Shown here: positions 34,937-45,761 of the stretch, one piece after another
Position numbering within the stretch: the stretch's first letter is position 1
Layout: the number at the start of each line of letters is the position of its first letter
From: Datura wrightii
Taxonomy: Eukaryota; Streptophyta; Magnoliopsida; Solanales; Solanaceae
Assembly: GCA_035772735.1 (NCBI GenBank)
Contig: JASDFA010000020.1
Location: 106,740,001 to 106,804,000 of the forward strand
Direction: 5' to 3'
Length of the DNA: 64,000 nucleotides
Position numbers and translations under genes: made by a program
The notes under the pieces: generated by a model
Told to the model about the DNA's origin: nothing
Database searches by the model: none
The model's input: only the letters and a program-made list of their open reading frames with translations

Positions 34937-34956
34937 TACTAACTGATTTTCCACAG
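34937..34956 (+). promoter_or_regulatory. Putative splice branch point and 3' acceptor before the env-like ORF
   Basis: TACTAAC (34937-34943), the consensus branch-point sequence, lies 13 bp before the acceptor AG at 34955-34956 (TTTTCCACAG|GTACA). The env-like ATG follows at 34962. The orphan copy at 1768 keeps CCACAG|GTATAATG. This fits production of the env-like protein from a spliced RNA, as reported for the related barley element Bagy-2. No donor was identified here. Confidence 0.5.
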
Positions 34957-34961
34957 GTACA

Positions 34962-37143
34962 ATGGCTCCGAGGGGTACCACGAAGAAAGGTCCGGCAAAG
35001 AAACAAGTGTTGGAGACGAGTCAACCATCATACCGCAGACTTTGAGACGAGTCATCCTCCTCCGAAGAGTCAAGTGGCTCGGAGGAGGAATATGAAGTGT
35101 CAGAAGAGCAGCTGGTGCGGAGATCAACCAAGGCTAGGGCTCAATGACCTACAAATCCGACAGCCCTGGTTGATGCTCCTACTCCACTGGCAAGAGATCC
35201 ACCAATCTGTACTGATGAAAATGCTAGGGCTATAGCTGCAATTGCTCCTGAGTGTACCACAGCTGGGCAAAACACAAAAGTAGCTGATGAGTCACATGCT
35301 CAGCAAGAGAACACAGATGATGAACTGATTGAGACCTCGAACACATCCAACTATCAACCAAGGCACGTGAGGAGATGGTGTGTTCATGGAATGAGGGCTA
35401 TCTATAATAGAGACATTGAACCAAATGATAAAGGACATCCAAAGAGGAGCATCTACGAGGAGCCCAGGCTAGTCACCACGGGGCTTAAGGACCTTCCAGA
35501 GATGCAGGCTTTGTTCGATAAGTACAGGTTCGGGTAGTTGACTGAGCCATCAGGAAGCTATAGCCCCTGCCTAGTCAGAGAATTCTATGTAGCCACACTA
35601 CAGCATCTGGCATTAGGTGGTCAAGACTGGAACAAGAGGCCTGTTTTGACACAGGTGTTGGTTCGAGAGACACCTGTGGACATATCTGAGAGCACCATCT
35701 CCAGACTACTTTATGGGCCAAACTATCATGCCCCGATGAACACCGCCAAGTTCGATCACAGACTATTCGAGCTGAAAAAAGTTAAGACTAAGAAGTTGAA
35801 TAGTGAGGAGCGAATCAGGCAATACACTTGGCTATCTTAGGTCGTTGCCACAAGAGGTTCATTGGTTGAATGGTTGCACGGCACCGAGTCCCAGATCAAG
35901 AAGGCCACATTAAATTTTCACGCTAAATTTTGGTGGTCACTGGTGCGACATAGGCTGGTACTAACCAGCAATGATAATATTTTTTCACCTAACAGAGCTG
36001 CATTGGTAGCTAGAATTATGGAGGGATACGCCATAAATTTCCCACGGTACATTGCTGAAGAGAATTAGAGAGCGGGCGATAAATGATGGTACTACAATCC
36101 ACTTTCCATGTCTTATTGATAAACTCTGTCAGGAGTCAAAAAAGCCAAAGTTTCCATCCGTCGACCAGCTCATAGTGGTCCACAAGATATCCGATATCGG
36201 GTTGATACGAGATGACATAAACCCAGTATCAAGAGCAAGGAATCAGATTGCCGCATCCGCTGGAGCGACTATATTAGCAGAGGCATTCAGCAGCGGGATG
36301 TAGACTGAGGCTGCTACATTTACTGAGATTGTGGCAGAGCCCACGGAGGCCAAGGAGATGGGTAGCCAGCCTGAGGCTACATATGTAGCTAATATTCCCG
36401 CATCTGCTGAGATTCTAAAGTCTTCATCCACAGCAGCTGCACCTCGCCCACCTGTTGCACCCTCAAGTACTCCTTCAGCTGGTCTAGTCACAATTTCCAA
36501 ATAATTACTAACCGACATGGCTAGACGGCTGGCAAAGGTTGAGAAACAACAATCACACACGGCTCTACAAGTAAAGGTGCTAATGGAGCAAGCCAAGCCA
36601 TGGGTTACCAAAGAATTGGAGGTGCTCTCTAGCTCCATGCATGGCAGATTGGACACTTTAGAGAGACGCATGGATGAGCGCCTTGCACAGTTACAGGCGC
36701 CTGAATTTGCAAGGTGGTATATAGAGGTAGCATCACTCAGAACGGAGGTGCGAGAGTTGTCCGCACGACAGGCAGCTGCGATCCCTCCAACTGTGCTTCC
36801 AGTGATAGAGGATGAGAGCAAAGAGGAGCTACCACCGGTGTTTGACTTCATTACTGAGGAGCCAGTGGCACAAGATAAGTGAAAAAGGCCTCGTGAGGAG
36901 GCAAGTTTTGAGGAGGATGATTCTCTGCTCCATCAACAGAAGCGAGAGCGGAGAGAGATGGAGACATCGCTGCATTTATCCAGAGAGGAGGCTCGACAGA
37001 GGGCCACAGTTGAGCCAGCGAGAGCTCGAGGAGAAGGCACAAGCTCAGTTGGGTCTGAAAATGTATCGGGTCAAGCCGGTGATATCGGAGAGGACACTGG
37101 AGGAGTATCTGCACCCTCCACCGACCAGGTCGCAGACACCTAG
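34962..37143 (+). pseudogene. Athila env-like ORF (putative plant transposon protein), decayed
   Basis: The frame opens MAPRGTTKKGPAKKQ, followed by an acidic Ser/Glu-rich stretch. The central conserved domain (about 35540-36060) has SPCLVREFYVATLQHLALGG and SESTISRLLYGPNYHA, the pattern of the 'putative plant transposon protein' family often found downstream of Athila/Ogre pol. A Pro/Ala-rich linker (about 36300-36510) follows, then a helical coiled-coil-like segment (36517-36760, RRLAKVEKQQSHTALQVKVL) and a charged Arg/Glu-rich tail to 37143. Stops near 35043, 35149, 35537 and 35838, and a frame change near 36060, disable it. No convincing signal peptide or transmembrane helix was seen, so calling it an envelope is positional only. 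Confidence 0.7.
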
Positions 37144-38738
37144 ATCACACAGGTATGTTCCCTATTTCCATAATTTTTTTATATATATATATGCGTCGAG
37201 GATGACACATGCTTTTCTTGATGGTGGTGGGGAAGGATACCTATGTATTTTTGCTGAACATAACCCGGAGATTTTTCTTGCCGGATATCTTTTCCTCAGG
37301 TGTTCCTTATCCAGTAGAACCGGCAAGTTTAGGGTTTTATGTTTTTGTGTTTGTTTGTGTCAGTCGAAAGAAAGTTAGGTGAACTTAAGGCAGTCAAGAT
37401 CTTGAATTTTTTATTTTAGTTGAACTGATAATGTGATACTCCTCCTAAATTTTTTTAATGTGTGTTAAAATTGACAAGTATGACCTTTGTGAATCTTTGC
37501 ATGGCATTAAAACTGTGAACATACTTACCATTGTATGGTTGTACCTGAACTAGCAGTTAGTAAAAGTGATGATGTTGACCTGTGTTGTGTGTGAGTGAGA
37601 TTTAATAGTTAAATTCGGCTGTGTATGTCTCTAGAACTTTCTTAGTCGGTCGTACCGAGATAGAGGATGGGAAACTAGGAAAGGATCATAGGTCATTTTT
37701 GATTAATGAGCCTACTTTATCCTTAAAAGACCTACCAAAAGAAAATAAATATCCCTTGATCCAAATTTTTGAGCTTAAATTGACCTTTCTTTTTGTTTAC
37801 ACCAACTCACCTTCCTACTTTGATTAAAAATGAACCTGTTTTGGCTCTGGTTCCTCTTTGGACACTGTGAACCTCAATTTAGGTAAATCGCCAAAGTTGA
37901 GGGTGGCTATTATGGGGGTGATGAAGAAGAGTAGGGAGGAATGAAATTGGGTAATAAAAATGAAAGAGCGGGTGCGGTGTGCGTAATGAAAGAAAAGAAA
38001 GAAATAAAATGTTGTCAAAGTGAAAGAAACAAAAAGAAAAGAAAAGAAAAATGTGAATCAATGAATGCTGAAAGAAGAGGAATCGTATTCGTAGTTACAA
38101 ACGAAAATAAAAGAAGAAGCAAGTAAAGGAAAAAGGGGAGAAAATATGAAAAAAAGGTTAAAAGTGGAGTCAAGACGTATGTAGTGCCAAGGAGGGTTAA
38201 GCTACTAATCTCATATGTACCATACCCGAACCCAAGCCTACATTACAAGCTTAAAAAGTCCTATAGTGATCCTAGTTACCTGTCTGAAAATCGAGGTATT
38301 GAAAGTAAAGGCAAGCCTATGGCATTGCATGCACACAGTTAGAATTTCTTTGTGAGAGTGAGTGTGATCTTACCTAGTCCCAAGAGAAATACATTGAAAT
38401 AATCATATACATATGAGTGAGTATGGGAATTCTTTGAGGTGAGAGCATTTGGTCAACAAAATCGTCTGCAAATTGTCTGGATCAGTGTTATAGATTTATG
38501 TGCATGGTTGCAAGTGACAGTGTTTTGCCATGTTTTGATTCCTCAGTGTCATGGTTGAAAATTTTGCATATGCATTGTGATTTGAGTTGGTATGATAAAG
38601 GAGGGGTTAGAAAATTTGATTTGATGAATAATTTTGACTGCCATAAGTTTCCTAGAGTTCTTTTGATTAAAGAGTCAAAGTAGTTTATTTTATTTTATTT
38701 TTGTCTGAGGACATGCAAAAGTTCTAAGTTGAGGGTGT
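37144..38738 (+). other. 3' non-coding region of the long Athila-like element
   Basis: No gene. A purine-dominated stretch (about 37920-38160, runs of GAAAGAAAAG) is followed by the conserved block GGCAAGCCTATGG (38310-38322) and by AAGTTGAGGGTGT directly before the LTR, the likely polypurine tract. The same order occurs in the two other Athila-like elements here. Confidence 0.7.
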
Positions 38739-39380
38739 TGATGTGTCATGATTTTACGGCACTTTCAACGCTTAAAACCAAGAAGCTGTGCACATTACGG
38801 GTATGTAGATATGACGTGTTTGTCTTGAATGTTGTTGGAAAATAGGTCCGGAACGGGAAATGGGTAAAGTAAGGCATGAAAGGACTGAAATAGAGGCTGC
38901 TAGTCAAGTCACGAGTCGTTGTCACTGTGCACGGCTCATTGTTGAGGTCGTGGGATAAGATTGATATAAGAAGATGAGAACCAGTGCACTTCACGGGTTG
39001 AAGGCACGACTTGTTACATCTGGTAACGAGTTGTGAAGCCAGTCGTGAAGACTAGGAGGAGGATTTCTGAAGAACCATCCAATGAAGGTAACGGACGACA
39101 TCACGAGTCGTTGGTTGACTGCATGACTCATCAGGAGAGCACTAGGATGAATCGTCAGGTGCACTGGATATTTGAGGAAGCAAGACCACGAGAGGCCTAA
39201 CGACTCGTGCCCAGACACAACGAGTCGTTAGGTGACCCATTGCCACGATTAGGCCTAATGCTGAAGACGACTATATTTCACTGATCACAACTCGTTGGGA
39301 GACCCAATGAGTCGTTACTTGGCCTGTTACCCCTGCCGACCTGGAATCCAAATTTAGTTAGGAGAAGTTTTTTTTGGAAC

Positions 39381-39388
39381 TATAAATA
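39381..39388 (+). promoter_or_regulatory. LTR TATA box
   Basis: TATAAATA in the 3' LTR, equivalent to 26776-26783 in the 5' LTR. Confidence 0.55.
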
Positions 39389-39709
39389 TAATTTTTAGGT
39401 TTATTTTTTGTACGCAGTTATTTTTACCAATTTTCATGTGAATTCTAGTGTTGTTAACAATCGTTCTTGGGTCAAGAAACAAAGTTTACAATTTTATTCT
39501 TGATTTCGGGAATTAATCGACATTGGAATTTTGTTCATCAAGTTGGGAGTTATATTCAATTTACTTGGTTTACTTCTACGAACTTTTGTAAGTTACAAAT
39601 ATGATTTATCTAATATTTTGTGATTGTGATTATTCAAACACGAGTAGCTAAACCCATAACTACGGTTGTGGGAACCATGATGAATTAACACACATAGGTA
39701 AAACACTTA

Positions 39710-40154
39710 GGGGTCGTTTGGTTACTGGATAAGGCCCAAACTAATACATGAATAACTTGGTTATTCATGTATTAATTTTGTACCATGTTTGGTTTCCAAA
39801 TAGGAAAAAAGCTATTCATGTATATATTTTATACAATGTTTGGTTGGTAAGTTCCAAATGTTGTATAAAAGTTATTCATGTATTAATTTTATACGGTGTT
39901 GGTTGTGTTTTAGTAATTCTACATAATTAATACTCACATAACTTATGAGAAAATTTATGTATAATTTTATGCGGGGTAGAAGGTGGAATAAGTTATGTGG
40001 GTATTAGTTATACATGGATTAAAATAATAAAATTACATATTTACCCCTATCAGTTTACTTTTAAAATCTTTTTAAATTCGGTACTTTATTTAAAATTATC
40101 ACTTTTATCCAAAAATTAGTTATTCATTTTTTTTCGGTGTACTTTTTTTGTAAT

Positions 40155-40219
<65 letters not shown>

Positions 40220-40639
40220 TTAAAATATATCTATTCAATTATGCAAAATAATATATATTCTACCATCAAGTTGGGTTGAATTTTTTAAAAAAAAACTGGC
40301 GGCTACATATACATATATTTAAATTTTAAATATATTCAAATATATATATACATTCAACCAATGAAACACTGTATAATAGAATTTTATACTATTTGTTTAC
40401 TTATTTATTTGTAAATAGTATATACTAATTTACAACAAATTAAAATTTTAATAATCAATAATTCATGTATTGTAATTTCTACACAACTATACTTGCATAA
40501 CTAATACCTACATAACTAATACATGAATAACTAAAACTTGCATAACTAATCCCTGCATAAAATAATACATAGATTCTCTCATAACTAATTCATGTATTAC
40601 TAATACCTGCATAACTCTAACCCGTAACCAAACGGCCCC
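39710..40639. mobile_element. PIF/Harbinger-type (Tourist-like) MITE in the Athila 3' LTR
   Basis: Terminal inverted repeats GGGGTCGTTTGGTTAC (left) and its counterpart GTAACCAAACGGCCCC (right) differ at one position. The 3-bp target duplication is TTA (39707-39709 and 40640-40642). The uninterrupted site exists in the 5' LTR at about 27101-27107 (ACACTTA). TTA duplication and GGG(T/C)CGTTTGG termini are typical of PIF/Harbinger MITEs. No transposase is encoded. The ends carry repeated motifs (TTATTCATGTATTAATTTTA on the left, CATAACTAATAC on the right), and the centre has a (TA)n run. Confidence 0.88.
40163..40210. repeat. (TA)n microsatellite inside the MITE
   Basis: About 48 bp of nearly pure TA repeat in the centre of the MITE, able to form a cruciform and likely length-variable. 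Confidence 0.9.
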
Positions 40640-41273
40640 TTAGTGATTCTTGAACAGGGTTTAATACATGTATTATTTTTTCCTTCGTTTTAATTATTTC
40701 TTAACGGTTGCAAATGTTGAAACTTGTCTTATTCTTACTTACCAGATGAAGGGAGTATTGAATGGGAAAAGAGATTAACAATGGAGATTTGAGGCTATCA
40801 ACCCTCATCTAATAGCTTGAACTTGTCCGGGATAGCTAATCCGATATTAAGGGTAAGGGTTAATTAAGCACACACCCGTATACGGACCAAGTTGCATGGT
40901 GATAATCATCTAGATAGGTGTCCAACCATTTAGGTGAATATAACTTACTTATATTGCATGTTAAACACCAGAATAGATCACTAGTGTAAAAGCCTTATGG
41001 TTATGAATCCTTGGGGAACACAATCCTAATCAATTTGTTGATTGAATACAAACTGAATTTGACTTAAGAATTTAGTAGTTTTTACTTTTGTTTAGTATTT
41101 TATTTCTTCCCCCCCCCCCCAAGGAAATAAGTAATCCGATAGTAATAGCCATTCACATTAACTCAAGTTCTTTCCATATCCCCTGTGGGATCTACCTCAA
41201 CCTTCATTGGGTTCTATATTTGACATCGACTCGCTTTATATCTCAATTGCGAGGTTTCATTTGGGAGACATCA

Positions 41274-41292
41274 TCGGGTATTTCCTTCTCAT
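41274..41292 (-). pseudogene. Host element: last visible scrap of RT/RNase H before an inverted junction
   Basis: On the minus strand these bases read CATGAGAAGG...CCCGA, matching the RT/RNase H linker HEK.YPT.DLE, and continue into 26147 once the Athila-like insert is removed. Directly afterwards the homology switches to plus-strand integrase. The exact breakpoint within ATG at about 41290-41293 is ambiguous by a few bases. Confidence 0.6.
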
Positions 41293-42258
41293 GCTGAGGG
41301 CTTGTGTGATTGATTTCAAGGGCAGTTGGGATGATCACCTACGTCTCATCGAGTTTGCATACAACAACAGCTACCACTCTAGTATTCAGATGGCCCCATT
41401 CGAGGAATTATATGGTAGGAGATGCAAATCTCCTATAGGGTAGTTTGATGTTGGTGAAGCTACCTTGATAGGACCTGATTCAGTATATGAAGCCATGCAG
41501 AAGGTTCAACTTATTAGGGAACAGTTAAAAAGAGCTCAAAGCCAATAGAAATCATATGCAGATGTAAGGAGAAGGGAGTTGGAGTTTGCTGTTGATGATT
41601 GGGTATACTTGAAAATTTCACCTATGAAAGGGGTAATGATATTCGGAAAGAAAGGAAAGCTCAGTCCTAGGTATATTGACCCTTATAGAATCCTGAGATG
41701 TATTGAAAATATGGCTTACGAGCTAGAGTTACCTGCAGAATTAGCATTGTTGCACCCAGTTTTCCACATATCCTTATTAAAGAAATGCTTTGGTGACCCG
41801 ACCTCAGTGGGCCTCTAGAGAATGTTGGGATAAAGGATAGCCTCTCTTATGTAAAGTTCCAGTTCAGATCCTAGACTGTCAGGTTCATAAGCTGAGAAAT
41901 AAAGAGGTCACTTTAGTAAAGGTCTTAAGGAGGAACCAGCTAGTTAAGGGAGCTACATGGGAAGCATAAGTAGACATGATGGCTAAATACCCTCACTTGT
42001 CCTCTTCCAGTTTAGCTTCAACATCAAGAACTAAATTCCTCTTCAGTACTCTATTATGTTCCATACTCATCAGTCCTATTCATGTTTAAATGTGCACCCT
42101 AGTTGCATAAGTTCAGTTAGTATGTCCATATCAGTTCGGAGTCAGTCACTCCTTCAGTAATCAGCTTATAAGTTTCAGTTCGGTATTGTAGTTCTTTCCC
42201 TACTCTTTTTGCTTATTTATCCTTAATTCAAGGAAGAATGATCCCAAGGTGGAGATAT
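41293..42258 (+). pseudogene. Plus-strand chromovirus integrase 3' half and chromodomain (truncated)
   Basis: Begins abruptly inside the integrase at MLRACVIDFKGSWDDHLRLI and continues with IEFAYNNSYHSSIQMAPFEE, YGRRCKSPIG and the C-terminal LSPRYIDPYRILRC. ELALLHPVFHISLLKKCF follows, then a decayed chromodomain (KEVTLVKVLRRNQ, about 41905-41940). There is no upstream RT or gag. A purine stretch (AAGGTGGAGATAT) precedes the LTR at 42259. Stops near 41440, 41547 and 41816. It belongs to the same broad family as the minus-strand host element but is in the opposite orientation. Confidence 0.82.
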
Positions 42259-43990
42259 TGTAACATCCCAAAAGTTTCTTAGACCAAACGTAGACTTAGA
42301 ATGAAAAACCTAAAGGGACCAGAAAATTTTTGCCTCAGAACGACTCAACCAATGAGTCGTTATCAGTAATGATGACCCATTGTGTGAGTCATTTCATCCC
42401 ACGCAAATATTTCCCTAGATTCAACGAGCCACACGATGATCTGTTGCTTCCAATATGGGCCATTGTCTTGATCCATAGGTGGCAATCCATAAACATGTCA
42501 GAACATCCCTCCAAACAACGAGCCAGTGTGGGATACAATGACTCATTGTAGGGAACCGCTGGAGGAGAGTTAACAACCCCTTCAGTGTAAATGATTGGTG
42601 CTAATATCCCGTTGTTTCTTATAACGGGTCATCCTGTCTGTCCGTTAGGGGATATCCAGAATCTAATCAAAACTTTTCCAGTGACAATGAGTGGAAACAA
42701 AGACTTATTGTCCCATCAAATGAGTCATTGTTCCCGTCCATTTATCAAGCCCTAAAATCCTTCAGAATCTCCAGTGGTGACAACGAGCAGTGACAATGAC
42801 CCATTGTGATGACCAACGAGTCGTTGTATCATTTTGTTGTTCAGTTCCAGTAAGTAAGATTTTCAAACCCAGGACCAATGACTAGTCCCAACGGGTCGTG
42901 GTCACGACCAATAACCTGTTGTATGACCCGTTGGATACCGACAAGTGATTTTCCAAACTTTTTCTTAGGGACATTTTTGTAACTTTTTGTTATTTTAATA
43001 CCTAAACTACGTCATTTGGGATGCGGTTTGAAGGAAATTTAGGGGTTTGATCAACTTCTTACTCTTATTCTCTTCTAGAACTCACAGAAATAGTACAAAG
43101 AAAGCACAGATAGCCTGTTCCAAGCGAAAGCTAGAGCATTCAATCTTCTTCTCAAATTCTCAAGGATTTCCTCAGGGATTCTTCTTCAAGTATATGGGAT
43201 TCCAACAAAGGAATTTCTTTCACCCTTGTGTCCCAAATTTCTTATAGAAATCCTATAAATTCTAGCCTTGTAGAAGATCGAAACTAGGGGTTTCTTCAGA
43301 CAGCTTATGAATTCCTTCATTGTTATAATTCTTGACGTTCTTCCAAGATTATTACCAATTGTAATTCATGCCTTGGTATCATTCATGAAGTATGTATTTT
43401 AGCCCTAATCTTTAATATGATTTTGAATGAGACTTGCATGATGTAGAGTCCAGATATAGATATTACTTTATCGGGATAATTTCATTTAAATTCAAATATT
43501 AGTACATAGACATGAATAGAAGTTAGCCTTTTGGTATATTTAGTCTTAGAGTCGTAATCAGTGCTTAGTATTCTTTAGAAATTTCAGCTGATCAGTTTGA
43601 CTATTATCAGTCTTTTGAGAAACTCAGTAAAATCAGTAGAATCGGTTTATCAGTTTGTTAGTTGTTATTTAGACCGTTGCGACGCTTTCAGATATAGTAT
43701 CTCTAAGGAGTCTTAGAATATAGTTTCTTTCAGGTCCTTAGACTCTCAGAACTCTTCCAGATAAGTAGTTCTGACTTAAGTCTTAGGACACCAATTTCGA
43801 GCTATCAGCACAATTAGACATAGTTAGAATTCTTAGTGAAAGTAGAACTTAGCACCGAGCGGGCCAGGGTTCAGCGCACCCAGATTTCCAAAACTATGTT
43901 TCCATCGTAGGTTATCAGTCCGAATGGGCTCCAAATAGTGATCTCCTAGTTCAACTATTATACTCTGGCAAGGTATAGTGCAGACTCACG
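42259..43990 (+). mobile_element. 3' LTR of the plus-strand chromovirus fragment (end truncated)
   Basis: Starts TGTAACATCCCAAAAGTTTC, like the host-element LTR and the solo LTR in the GAUT intron. Palindrome-type motifs (AATGAGTCGTT and similar) occur between 42340 and 42960. The region 43855-43980 (AGCACCGAGCGGGCCAGGGT) is shared with the solo LTR near 59630. No TG...CA end is found; homology gives way near 43990 to Athila env-like sequence, so the LTR was truncated there. Confidence 0.75.
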
Positions 43991-45761
43991 ACGCACATAT
44001 GTCGGAGTTGCAGGAGAGAGCCAGAGGAGCGGGGAGCTCCACTACTGCCTAGGGAGTGATTATGGGTGGCGAGGACCCTTCGGGGGAGCCACATTCAGAC
44101 AGAGTAGAGCATGAGGTCACGAAAGGGACCGTTAGTGATGCGGGGTAACCAATCCTCCAACAGAGGTACCATTGAGTGCGCTGACCACTGCTAGCGCCAC
44201 TGATGCAGCGGAGGTACCACCTCCGCAGGATGAAAGGAGCGGTTAGTGAGCCACAGATATGTCCCTTTCCCTTGTTCTTAAATATTTTATGCTTCGGGGA
44301 TGAAGAATATTTTTCAAAGGGCAGTGTACTTGTATTTTTGGGATTTTTGATTTGTCCGAGGATTTTTTCTTGTCCGTGTATTTTTCCCTCGGGCATGCTA
44401 TCTTGCAGAACCGACATGTTTAGGTTGTTTTTATTTAATTAGAAGTAGCTTAGAATTACTTTGCATCCAATAAATGCACTAGTTTGATGTTTTTGAAGAA
44501 AATTGACCCTGTTTGAAATTTTTTTTTTTATGTTAGTTGCTTAGTTAATCACAATTTCATGACTTCTTTGGATCTTTGTATGGCATTTCAATTATGAGCA
44601 TAAGTAGTTGTAGCTTAGTCGTGCATGAACTAGTAGGTAGATTCAATACAAACTGGTACCATGAGTGAGTAAGGATGTATACCTAGTTCAATATTGCGTA
44701 GAGGATCTAGAACTTGCCCATTTAGTCTTTCCATAGGCTTTAGGATGGTTAGGAGATCATCATAGGTCGTTATTGATTTTAGCCACTTTAGCTTAAATAA
44801 CCCTTCCAAATGATGATGAATCCTTGATCCCGAGTTTGAACCTTATATTGATCATTTTTTCTTTGATTAAACTTTATCCTTACTCATTGTTTATAATGAA
44901 CCTGTTTTGGCCCTGATCCATCCTTGGACATTGTGAACCTCAACTCAGGAATAATGCCTACGTTGAGGATGGCTATAGTAGGGGTGCATAGATTGTGGGG
45001 GTGAAAAAAGGAAAAGAAAGAAAAAAGGTTAAAGATGAGATATGATGTGACGATAAAAAAAAAGAGCTTAAAAAGAAAAATGAAAAGAAAAGAAAATACA
45101 AGAGAAAGAGAAATGAAAAAGATAGGAAAAACACACCACACCCACATATTGCATGCAAATGGAGAAAAGGGAGGAAAAAGTTGAAAAAGTGAAAAATGGG
45201 ATAAAAATAAGTGTAAAGAATTTAGTCACTTAATTTCATATTTACCATACCCATCCCAAATTTTACATTAAAAGTCGAACAAAGTCCTATAGTGATCCTA
45301 GCTTAACTGTCCGAAGAGCCGAAGTAGAGAAAATAAGGGCAAGCCTATGGTATCCGATGTGCAGTATTTGAAACTTCTTTGGGAGAGTGAGAGTCCCATT
45401 TGTTTAGTCCCAAGTTTATTATTTTATATATCTGTGAGGGTTAGGGACTTCATTTACTGTGAGGGTACTTGGCTTGTGTTGTATTTTACCAATTATCTAT
45501 GTGAATAGCATTGGTGATAGCTCAATTCTCTGCTAATAGTTGGATGTCGTATCTTGATCCATGTATTTCATTGATTGTGGTTAAAAGTGCACATAGCTGA
45601 CTTAGTTTGAATGGAAAAAAGGTCATTAGCTGATTGTGGTTCATAGTGCAAATTTTGTTGTGTTGGTTGTAGGTATTCTAGGTTTAGTTTCTAGTTAAGC
45701 GTCATTTTTCATTTTTGTTTTCTTTGCCTCAGGACATGCAAAAGTCTTAAGTTGAGGGTGT
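43991..45761 (+). mobile_element. Third Athila-like element: env-like tail and 3' non-coding region
   Basis: The first part (about 43995-44250) resembles the charged, Gly/Ser-rich tail of the env-like ORF at 36990-37143. The rest tracks the 3' region of the long Athila-like element: TGAACCTGTTTTGG (44898 versus 37830), a purine-rich tract (about 45000-45220), and GGCAAGCCTATGG (45338-45350). AAGTTGAGGGTGT lies before the LTR. The 5' portion is missing from the window. No functional coding sequence. Confidence 0.72.

Larger units (their letters stand above)
26148..41273 (+). mobile_element. Long Athila-like gypsy element with gag, pol and env-like region
   Basis: The 5' LTR is 26148-27725 and the 3' LTR 38739-41273, the latter enlarged by a MITE. 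Target duplication TCGGG is at 26143-26147 and 41274-41278. Interior order: tRNA-Asp PBS, gag-pol (27854-33445), double-hairpin unit twice (33479-33613), palindrome-rich spacer, env-like ORF (34962-37143), and a 3' non-coding region with a purine tract. This layout is that of the Athila lineage. The coding parts are interrupted by stops and shifts, so the copy is dead. It inserted into the RT/RNase H border of the minus-strand host element. Confidence 0.9.
38739..41273 (+). repeat. 3' LTR of the long Athila-like element, interrupted by a MITE
   Basis: Starts TGATGTGTCATG and ends GGGAGACATCA. Without the 930-bp MITE and one TTA it is about 1,602 bp, close to the 1,578-bp 5' LTR. It carries TATAAATA at 39381-39388 and a 12-base C run at 41109-41120 where the 5' LTR has only four C. 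TCGGG follows at 41274-41278. Confidence 0.88.

Noticed and set aside
36243..36851. 202-codon minus-strand frame
   Set aside because: Antisense to the env-like ORF, whose Ala/Glu-rich codons leave few stops on the other strand; no domain.
40163..40210. Possible CRISPR or centromeric array because of dense repetition
   Set aside because: A plain TA dinucleotide run inside a MITE; no spaced repeats anywhere in the window.
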